From Lolium rigidum (taxonomy: Eukaryota > Streptophyta > Magnoliopsida > Poales > Poaceae): 64,000 nt of DNA. The notes under the pieces are model-generated. The model was not told the origin of the DNA and did no database searches. It was given only the letters and a program-made list of their open reading frames with translations. Positions 55,684-64,000 of this stretch are shown here, one piece after another. Each line of letters starts with the position of its first letter. Positions within the stretch are counted from its first letter, which is position 1. The stretch lies in assembly GCF_022539505.1 (NCBI RefSeq), contig NC_061508.1, positions 63,807,754-63,871,753 on the forward strand, read 5' to 3'. A program made the position numbers and the translations under genes.

Positions 55684-57738
55684 GTGGTGCGCAATGTTGA
55701 GGGGAGAGGGTGCGAGGAGGCTCAGAGAGGGGAGGGGATGATGCTGGTGTGCAGAATGCGTCGAGGGGAGGCTCCCTTTTATAGGCGCGTGAGGGTGCTG
55801 AGGCGCGGCCGAGGTCGACGGCGAGGTCGTCGTTCCAAGGAGGCGAAGGGGCAAGGAAGGGGCGCAGGAGGTAGGCGACGTCACGGCGGTACCTTGAGCA
55901 TCAATGGCGCGGTACGGCGAGGCGTACGACTGTCGGGCGATGGCGCGTACTGGCGCGGCAGAGGCGGGATTTCGTCCTTGTCTCTGGCGGCGGCGGGCAC
56001 GGGTCGGGCTCAAGCGCGTGTCTGGCGGCGTTGTGGTGGCGCTGCGATGCTCCACGCGGCAAGAGAGGGGTCAAGGGGTGCACGTGCTGGTGGGTTGGCG
56101 CGTGGCCAGTGGGCGTCCTTGGGCGTACCCGTGCGACGTCAGCGGCATGGTCTGGCCGTCCTGGGCGCGCACGTTCCGGCGGCTGTCGGCGTCCTTGCGA
56201 TCAATGGCTTGTACCATCGTACTCAGGAGATCCAGGGAGACTTGGAGGACACGGTGGTCTTGGTTGGGGAAGAAGGGAGAGAGGGGTGGTGCGGCATGGT
56301 GGTGACATGGCCGGCATGGCCATGTCCTTGCCTCCTTAGGGTTTTTCCTTGGGCTCCTATACAGGCATGAGTTAGAGAGGGGACAAGGGAAGTGGAGTGT
56401 GCACTTAGGGTTAGGCTAACACTATGCCAAATAGTGTTTTGGATTTGTTCCATATTTGAAAATTGCAAACTTTGCCAAAATTGGTTGAGCTCATGTGGTT
56501 CCAAAATTTGAAAATGGTTCATTTGGATAGGTTGCAAATGACCAGAGACAAATACAAGTGGTGGTGGAATTTTAAAAATCAGAGAAATGCAAATTTGCAA
56601 AATGTGAGATTGTTGCACATGTTAAAAAGTCCTAACTTTACATGAGCATAGATTTTGATCCAAAGTAAATTTGGCATGGTTATCTTTACAAAAGTTGTTC
56701 ATCTTGATGTCCTCTTGGATGACATGCAAAGAATTGGGAAAGTTTAGTTTGAAAAACTTGAGATAGAGGGGCTCAAAGTAGTGACCAGATTATAAAAGAC
56801 AGATTTGACCATTATTCTATGTGTTCACAAATTGAGTTTAAATTTGATTTGATTTGTGTTTCTTTGATTCCAAAAGTTGTAATAAGTGTTTATTAACATA
56901 ACACAACTAATGGTGAAGACCAAAATGGTCTAGGGTAAAGATTTGCAAAAATGGCATAAACCATATGTGAGGGTTTTGTGATTTTCTACTTTTTATTCTT
57001 TTCTTTTTCTTTGCTTCACTTTGGCATGGGTGAAGTTTATTTGGTGTTAGATTGAGTTGGGTAAAGGGTTCAAACCAATTTGGGACAATGGGGATGCCTA
57101 GGGTAAGATTTGATATTTTGGCTAAGTGCCACATATACCTCTATGCATATGTTGGATTTCATTTTGTTTCTCACTTGAATTGGTTGGTAGGTGCTTGGTT
57201 GAGTGTGTTGAGGTATTTCCAAACCATCTACCAAGGTAGACAAACAAAGTTTTAGCATTTGCAAAAGTAGCCAGGCTTGCATATGCCTTTTTCTTATTTA
57301 AGCTCTTTTTCTTTTTATTTTGTTTTTCCAAGGTTGGTGACAAGAGAGATGGGGTTTAGGGTTTAGTGGGGTTCACCACTATTTAGCAAAAATAATAAAG
57401 GTAGGGTTCAAGAATTACCTATGAGAGCTATAGGCCCACATATGTCTCTTTACCTTATTTTGGGTTTCTCAAAATAGCTCCACTTGAGAAGGTTAGGGTT
57501 TAGGGTTTTTTCTTATTTGATTTCTTTCTCTTTTATTTTATTTGGTTGGTGATCTTCACTTGATCACTTTAGGGTTTTAAGGGTTATCACAAGCATAAGA
57601 ACACTCATCATGGCAAAAGACAGATATTATGTATGAGCACTAGACATAGCACTCTATGTTGGAAAAGTTTTTGTTGGTTCTCATTTTTGGAAAAAGGAAA
57701 TTCATTTTCTCTTTGTTTTAAAAATTTGGGGTGTTACA
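55684..57738 (-). mobile_element. Partial LTR of another gypsy element (TGTAACACCCC start)
   Basis: On the minus strand the sequence begins TGTAACACCCCAAATTTTTA at 57738, the opening of a known style of cereal gypsy LTR. It runs at least to 55684, where the neighbouring gypsy LTR (54088-55683) has inserted. The inner part is GC-rich with chance ORFs (55684-56370). The outer part is AT-rich with many TTGCAAA and AAATTTG words. Confidence 0.6.
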
Positions 57739-58038
57739 ACAACTTGTAGTAGCGTATAAATATATGCAACTTTTATTTTGAAATAAAAAGATGAAATAAA
57801 AGGGGGGCGGTGGGGGGGGGAGGGGGTTGCTGCACCCCTTAAACCCTAAAGTAGCAGCGTTCTGCGCGCGCCACGTAGAGGTCCTTTTGTCGCGGGTCGT
57901 AATACAACCCGCGACAAAAGGGGTTGTCCCCTGCGCGCCCTGCGCCTGCCACGTGGTGGACCATATGTCGCGGGTGGTAACTGACCCGCGACAAAAGAGC
58001 CTAACGACCCGCCACAAATGCCCTGTTTTCCACTAGTG
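57739..58038 (-). mobile_element. CACTA terminus, same family as the 10.26-kb end
   Basis: The plus strand ends GCCCTGTTTTCCACTAGTG at 58038, identical to the 10260 terminus. Inside are TTTGTCGCGGGTCGTAATAC...CCCGCGACAAAAG palindromes (57895-57919, 57966-57996). The rest of the element to the left is replaced by the LTR ending at 57738. Confidence 0.88.
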
Positions 58039-59118
58039 CATGCCTATTTTATAGTGCAGTCACCAAAAAAGGGGACTTTTTTGTTCCGTGGGCATGCTTG
58101 GCCTCCATGCGATGAAATTATCATTGCGTGTGTGAAATGAGAATAGTGTTCTTATTTTTAACACTTCAGAGGATGGATGTTTCAAATAACGCTACATAAT
58201 AATGCATGCCGAATTTAAGTTGCGGACATGGAAAATACAGATTCACCACTTAAGACCTTATTCGGTTTGATAGATTGAAATTATTTAACATAATTGAGGG
58301 CGGTTAAATCTCATATAAATCAAAATCACCACAAATCTCTTCCAATCTAGTGAAATCCACTTGGGAAATGGATTAGCCGCGGCCAACTTCGACTTCTTCA
58401 CCGCGGCCAAAATCCAGCCTCCCATCCTCCACCACCACCGCCACCGGAGTCATTCACACCGGAATCGGGCGCGCCGCCGTACGCGCCCAACCTGGGCGAC
58501 GATATGACGTAAGGTATGAATATCAATTGGTAGGATATGTGTAGATGAATAGCATTTGGTAGCGTATGTCTAGATGAATATCATTTGGTAGAATATTTGT
58601 AGATGTGTAGTAATTGATACAACATTTTTATGTAGTGTTGATGCGAGACATTCATTTCACATATGTCCAACCTGGGGCGCAGATTCATTCTAGTCATGCA
58701 CATACAACTGAAGTTGCAAATGATGATGAAGAACAAGATGAAGGTGCAAAAGATGATGGTGACAATGAATGATTGTTGTTTTTTACTAGTGTTTTTGCAT
58801 GAACTTTGTTTCTCATTTGGTGGTCTTCAACTATGTCTTGCTTTTGAACTATGCTCTAGATTTGAGTTGTTATGTTGAACAAGTCATTTTTTTTTTGTGT
58901 TCACAATTATTCATGGTTGCATATTGTTGTTTGATCAAGGGCCAAAACCCCACCGCACACCCTTCGTTTTTGCGCATCTGGTGAAGCGTTGCAAACCGCG
59001 CGCTATATTTTTCAGCATCTGAAATAGTGCTGAACATCCGCGTGCACTAAAACAGAAAATCTGGCGTTGTAAATTAATTTTAGCGCACACCGCTTTAGCG
59101 CGTCTGTTAGAGATGCTC
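58039..59118. other. Mostly unassigned; Harbinger right end at 59118
   Basis: The sequence GTTAGAGATGCTC ending at 59118 followed by TTA (59119-59121) is a Harbinger-type right terminus; no left terminus was found. A GC-rich patch (58380-58510) and an acidic plus-strand frame ending DDEEQDEGAKDDGDNE at 58770 could be parts of the same decayed element. Confidence 0.4.
58530..58617. repeat. Tandem repeat, unit about 29 bp, three copies
   Basis: GGTAG(G/C/A)(A/G)TAT(G/T)T(G/C)TAGATG followed by AATA-rich sequence repeats three times with substitutions. Confidence 0.75.
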
Positions 59119-59121
59119 TTA

Positions 59122-60085
59122 CTAGCAAATTGGGTAGATCAAAGGCTTGAAGTGTAACTTGTCAAACGGGTAACTAGCAAACTCTATTTATCTACACGAG
59201 ACAAACTTTTATTTGCAAAAACGTGAAAGTGTTGTAGTGAACATTATAGTAAGAGGTTTTAACTTAGATGTGATATAATACCTGGAAAGTGCTTTTGGCT
59301 CCCCAGTTTCAGTGCTCTCACCATTTAAAAAAAATAAAAAGTATTTTTACAAGTTATCAAAAAATTTGAAAATAATTTTGGAGATTATCAGTGATACATC
59401 TCACAATCATGCAAAATTTCAACCGAATTTTTTTTTATTTTTTGCTAGACAAAAATGACAAAATCTGATATATTTTAGAGATTTGAAAATGACTACTCAG
59501 ATCTACACTTTTATCATTTTTATATAGCTTAGAGCATAAAGTATTTAAAATTGATATTTTACATCCAAGTGCGATATATTATGTGGATTTTTTTATTTTT
59601 TAAACTTAAAAATACAATTTATGATTATTTTTAAAAACTAGATCACTAGCCCATGTGCACCAACTCTCCATCCCTTCCCTCGATATCTATAATATCTATA
59701 AAGTTCATCCCCACTAAGATGCATTTAATGTTTGCAAGCTTGAATTTGGTGCAGCCACGTCACTCTAAATCTTTCTATCCGTTTGATAGTAAATCTGTGG
59801 TCACCACTCACCCTATAGCGCAGTAACTAAATATTTCTCTACATGTTTAACGCACGAGCTACCGGCACATATGCATTCGCTTGCCTAGCCAGCACGGCCA
59901 CTTGATGCAATTTCACACACATGCCAAATTTATTATTCAATTCTCCCTTTCCCGTCGGTTTCAGTTGCTTTGCTTCCCTTTTTTAACTCTCCTATAACTG
60001 GCAATTAAAACACAGACATTAAGTCGTGTGTCTCCTCCGCTGCCATCCCCACTACGTCCCTCCATAGTCTACAGCCCCACTAAAC
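59122..60085. other. AT-rich, no feature recognised
   Basis: Long A/T runs and no open frames of note; no repeat family assigned. Confidence 0.4.
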
Positions 60086-60162
60086 ATTATATATCCCCCC
60101 CCATCACACACAAGTCGCAGACTCGCAGCTCCACAGGCAGCACATTCGTTTCACGGAACACA

Positions 60163-60319
60163 ATGGAACCACAGATGCCATTTTGCAGCCACTTCCGTGA
60201 TGAGCCGACATCTTCTCACCCGCTGAGGCCTCATGAATCTCTCTGGCCAGCATCGCTATGTGTCGCCGACTTAGGTGCTGACAATCACCACTGCAATAGA
60301 TCAGCGGAGTTCATGTTCG
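60163..60319 (+). pseudogene. Possible small gene or captured exon, unassigned
   Basis: A TATA-like ATTATATAT lies near 60087 and an ATG follows at 60163. The frame reads MEPQMPFCSHFRDEPTSSHP and on to SAEFMFG, where a CG|GTAATA donor ends it at 60319. A TTTTTTTGCTGTTGCAG acceptor at 60589 would join it to GYSQKRK and a stop, giving about 59 residues. On the minus strand 60777-60705 another acceptor-like TTACATAG precedes an open stretch with SEDDEAGELVLRKSRST. Both may be gene pieces carried by the Helitron that ends at 61526. No family is recognised. Confidence 0.3.
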
Positions 60320-61484
60320 GTAATACATATCTGATAACAAGATTAGTTGTCTTATTTCATGGAGTAATAAAGCTTATCCCTGCTCCGATCTGCGTTTTTG
60401 ATATCCGATGATCCCATTTGCCTCTCATCCTTTTTGTTTGCCTGAAGATTGGTAAAATTCCTGTGTGAACTTCCCTCCCTCCGTGCATAAAAGAATTGAA
60501 ATAAACGTGGGTTCTCAATGTGCATCTATCAATAAAACATAGCTGACTTGATTCAGGTTCTTTCTTAACCTTTTTTTGCTGTTGCAGGTTACAGTCAAAA
60601 GAGAAAATAAAAAGAGAAGCAGCACCGTGGTGTACAACTATCTCCTATTGTGTAAAGTGATTGATTCTTTGACATGAGCCCTCAAGCTGCCTGAACCCAC
60701 AGTTCGTCAGAGTGCATAGACATGGGTGCTTCTAGATTTCCTCAGCACGAGCTCTCCAGCTTCGTCATCTTCAGAACTATGTAACAACAAGGAAATAAAC
60801 CATGTTGAAGTACTTGAAGAGAGACAACTGTACATGAGCTTAGTCATATAATATGTTCTCAAACTTACTATGGTACATCAATATCAATTTCAGCTGTCCA
60901 AAACTGTTTAAAGGTCAGCTGGAACAATATGGTGGTAAGGAAGTTCAAAAAGATAATATAGATTATCAGTCTGCAACCAGCCATCCATTCTGGTGCCCTT
61001 CAAGTAACTTGTGACGCAGTGAATTCAGAAATACATATCCAATTGATATATGGAATACATCGCGCGGTTTATAAATTAGGTGGAAAAAGGAGCAGCCACA
61101 TGATGTGAAAGACTGTCTGAGGTCTAATTTTGTTTACCCGTCTAAGGAGCATAAAATTCCCATACATTTTCAGTGTAAATCAATTCTTTTGTGGAAAGTA
61201 AAATAATTGTTGTATTTAAACATACAATGATAAGCAGTGCACTATCACAAGAAATGGACGGTTCAAATTTAATCATAGATAAATGATGAAATCATGTGGT
61301 AGTAGTATAAGGAAATATATATAGTACGCTCGAAAGGAGCTATATTTTTCATGTATGATTCTCACGGCAACGCATGACCAAAATCAAATAATTAATTAGC
61401 TATATGCTTTCGCATTTTAATTGTATATGCAAATGAGCATTATTTTTATAGATTGTTCATGTTATTTTTTGCATACAAAAAAGA

Positions 61485-61526
61485 ATCATGTCTAATGCCC
61501 GCCGCAACGCGCGGGGTACCAACTAG
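61485..61526 (+). mobile_element. Helitron-type 3' terminus
   Basis: TCTAATGCCCGCCGCAACGC then GCGGGGTACCAACTAG: a GC hairpin (CCCGC...GCGGG) about 10 bases before the terminal CTAG, followed by T. This is the standard Helitron end. The element would extend to the left; its 5' TC end was not located. Confidence 0.65.
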
Positions 61527-61720
61527 TACATAAGATTTGTCTGAAACCGTAGAAGTGGATCTTTCCTGGATAACAGCGTATTTTTTTTTTTATCTCAGCG
61601 TTTTGGGAATGCTGCAGTCAAACAATTTTCTCTCTCCTTCGAACGAATGGAGTACCACTGGTTTCCACACTTCCACTGCTCAGTTCCATTGCCCCGCCGC
61701 TCGCCGAATCCAGCGCCGCG
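61527..61720 (+). promoter_or_regulatory. Short 5' flank of the peptidase gene
   Basis: Only 194 bp separate the Helitron end from the start codon. There is a GCGTATTTTTTTTTTTATC T-run near 61577-61593 but no clear TATA box. Transcription probably starts here or within the transposon. Confidence 0.35.
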
Positions 61721-63920
61721 ATGCACCCGCACGCCACGGGGGTCGAGAAGGCGGCCGCGCCGTACGGGTCCTGGGAGTCGCCGATCAGCGCCGCCGCCGT
61801 CTCCGCCGCCGGGAAGGCCGTCGAGGGGCTCGCCGTCGCCGGCGACGGCCGGCTCCTCTGGGTCGAGACGCGTCCCGAGGAAGGAGGGTACGCGAAAAAC
61901 AACCCACCCACCCCATCTCGCAGCCCCCAAACCTTAGCACCCATCTTCGCTGAGGTTTGTCTTCCATCTTCTGCAGGCGCGCTGTTCTCGTGAAGGAAGG
62001 GGCGGGGGAAAACGGCGGAAATTTGAATGTGACGCCGCAGGAGTTCGCTGTGCGGTCCCTGGCGCAGGAGTACGGCGGTGGCGCCTTTGCTGTGCAAGGG
62101 GATGTTGTTGTGTTCTCCAATTACAGCGACCAGCGCCTGTACAAGCAAACCATAGGAGGTATGGAGGAGCAAGCTCGTTCAGATAGCGATTGCTTCCTAC
62201 AGTATCTATTAGTGTCACGGCTTATAATCGTGGACAGGCGCATTGCTGTTGCATACCACACTTGCACTTTACACTTTTTTTTGCAGTAGCATAACTTAAA
62301 TCAAGAACAGGTGTTTGCTCTCTTACTTCTGCATTTTTATGAGACAAGAAGTGTGCCTTTCATATCAGATTCAAATTACATATGGTCTGTTGCTAGCTAC
62401 TTGTGTCATGTTGGGATGCTCATGGTTTGCATCATGCTGGGGTCTCCATACTTGAGGGGTATAAAAAGCAACATCTCCATTAACATGAAGTAGCTTTGAT
62501 TTTAATATACTGATTGTAATGTTTGACTTGAAAAAAAAAACTATTCTGCATCTTTCTAGCCTATATTGTGACTTTTTAGAGAGGCACTTACTGTACAGTG
62601 CTTCTCCAGATTTTCAGAAAAAATAGGGTATCATGTAATGGTATTTCAAAACATTATGTTTTGTTGGTTTCAGATAACTCGCCACTACCTCTGACACCAG
62701 ATTATGGTGGTTCAGTAGTCCGCTATGCGGACGGTGTCTTTGATCCTCACTTCAGCCGTTACATCACTATAATGGAAGGTGAACAGAACTCCAGATACAT
62801 CATGTCAATAGTGCTTTCTACATTCTCTTGAGAACAAATATATATCCAATTTGATGACAGATCACCGAAAGAGTAGCTCAAATCCCATCACAACAGTTGC
62901 TGCTGTGAGCACAAGTGTTGGAGATGTTAATGGTAAGAAGAACAGAGGATTACACACCTGTTGCGCTAACTTCTGCTGAAGATCCTTCCGGATTATCCAA
63001 ATAATGTTCTCACTTTTTTTTTGGCTTAGAACCAACTGTGCTGGTCAGTGGGAATGACTTTTATGCCTTTCCACGCATCGATCCAACTGATAAGCGCATG
63101 GCATGGATTGAATGGAGTAACCCAAACATGTCATGGGATAAAGCCCAACTATGGGTTGGCTATTTCTCCAGCAAAGGGTAATATCTCATTTGCATGCTTT
63201 GTTTGTTTCAAATTGTTTGCCTGTTTGTCTATTGCACTTTTTTGGTGAAAAAGGATATTTACTTTACCTGTTGCTGTATAATGAAGGATGTATTTAGACC
63301 CTTTTCTGGAAATATACTGAAGGATGTTGTTGGATCCTTTAGCACTGTCTATTTTTGAATGACATGTAGCCAGTTCAGGGCAAATGCTAGTTTTCTAGAT
63401 TGTATTTAAACATTATCTTGGTCATTGTAGCATCGGATATTCGTGTGTTCAGAATGTACCAGATGATCAATTAATCGGATATTTCTGTTTTGTAATCCTT
63501 TAGTCTGAAAAGCAAAAGGCGAGTGATTGAGTTGTGTGTTGGTTCAAGTATGCAAGAATTCTTACTTATCTTCTCCTAAGGTGTTCTGATGTATTATAGT
63601 ATCTATTATGTGCAGAGAGGTACAAAAACGTATTTGCGTTGCTGGTGAAGACCCAACGTTTGTGGAAGCTCCGACTGAACCCAAGTGGTCTTCGAAAGGT
63701 GTTTTGCTTTTCGGCGTACTCTAGTTTGATGTTCAAACTAATTCCATACATGTTTCCACATGATTAATTGAGTTTCTTCATATTAAATTGTTCAGTATGT
63801 ACTTCACTAAAAAGATGCAAATTATATTTCAGAATCTCATTTACTCTGACTAATTTTTCTTTAGGTGAGCTATTCTTCATAACAGACAGACAGAGTGGGT
63901 TTTGGAATATTCATAAATGG
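61721..63920 (+). CDS. S9C prolyl-oligopeptidase/acylaminoacyl-peptidase-like gene, 5' part
   Basis: Seven exons with GT/AG introns that join in frame: 61721-61887, 61977-62158, 62674-62778, 62861-62932, 63030-63177, 63616-63698 and 63865-63920, giving 271 codons so far. The start is the first Met in the frame (MHPHATGVEKAAAPYGSWES). The product reads as the N-terminal beta-propeller of an S9C peptidase: AVEGLAVAGDGRLLWVETRP, then FAVRSLAQEYGGGAFAVQGD, FPRIDPTDKRMAWIEWSNPN, KAQLWVGYF, PTEPKWSSKGELFFITDR and SGFWNIHKW. These plant homologues are about 650-750 residues. The Ser-Asp-His hydrolase domain lies past the window edge, so activity cannot be judged. Family members remove N-terminal (acyl-)amino acids or dipeptides. 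Cellular location is not shown here. The Helitron end at 61526 abuts its 5' flank. Confidence 0.88.
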
Positions 63921-64000
63921 GTATGATTTTTCCAACTTGTTAATTTCTGATATGTTTTCCATTTTCTCCCAATTTGTTAAACTATTTAGTTGTAGCATGG

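Noticed and set aside
55684..56370. 228-codon plus-strand frame
   Set aside because: It lies in the GC-rich part of a gypsy LTR and opposite to the element's direction.

Overview
The window looks like nuclear DNA of a grass with a large, repeat-rich genome, most likely subfamily Pooideae (wheat/barley/rye or ryegrass/oat relatives). The repeat families point there: gypsy LTRs beginning TGATACGTC, CACTA elements with TNP2-DUF4218-DUF4216 coding order, TTA-flanked Harbinger elements, TA-flanked Stowaway/mariner elements and L1-type LINEs. All names were assigned by eye, without a database search. Three runs of exactly 100 N (19354-19453, 36612-36711, 49130-49229) are scaffold gaps.

Only two ordinary host genes are well supported. 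One is a complete three-exon PIP2-type plasma-membrane aquaporin (32788-33846, plus). The other is the 5' part (seven exons, 271 codons) of an S9C prolyl-oligopeptidase/acylaminoacyl-peptidase-like gene (61721-63920, plus) that runs off the right edge. A short LRR relic of an NLR-type resistance gene lies at 45448-45625, and a possible small spliced gene fragment at 60163-60319.

Layout: 1-6188 is a deleted Ty3/gypsy element on the minus strand, inserted in the terminal region of a CACTA transposon whose decayed transposase fills 6528-9746 and whose terminus is at 10260. From 10.3 to 24.4 kb there are LINE relics and Harbinger-type elements (12338-12739, 18866-20301, 22034-23307, plus passenger-ORF relics at 14.3-17.3 kb). 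From 23.9 to 28.1 kb a LINE-like sequence carries a rearranged gypsy element with intact ATGAT target duplication, itself split by a 724-bp mariner-like element. From 28 to 38 kb lie the aquaporin gene, another Harbinger-type element (30693-31668) and a belt of short tandem repeats. From 39.7 to 42.2 kb a 0.9-kb sequence is present twice in tandem with a plastid 23S rRNA fragment between the copies, and a second plastid 23S fragment follows. From 42.9 to 49 kb there are two LINEs. From 49.2 to 58 kb gypsy LTRs and CACTA ends are nested, all reading on the minus strand. A Helitron-type 3' end lies 195 bp upstream of the peptidase start codon.

Nothing here forms an operon or gene cluster. The genes stand alone and most of the structure records transposition, nesting and local duplication. 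The items most worth a second look are the plastid rRNA pieces, the aquaporin with a replaced loop-D gating histidine, the antisense acidic ORF inside the gypsy element, the acidic passenger ORFs in Harbinger elements, and the Helitron end at the peptidase promoter.
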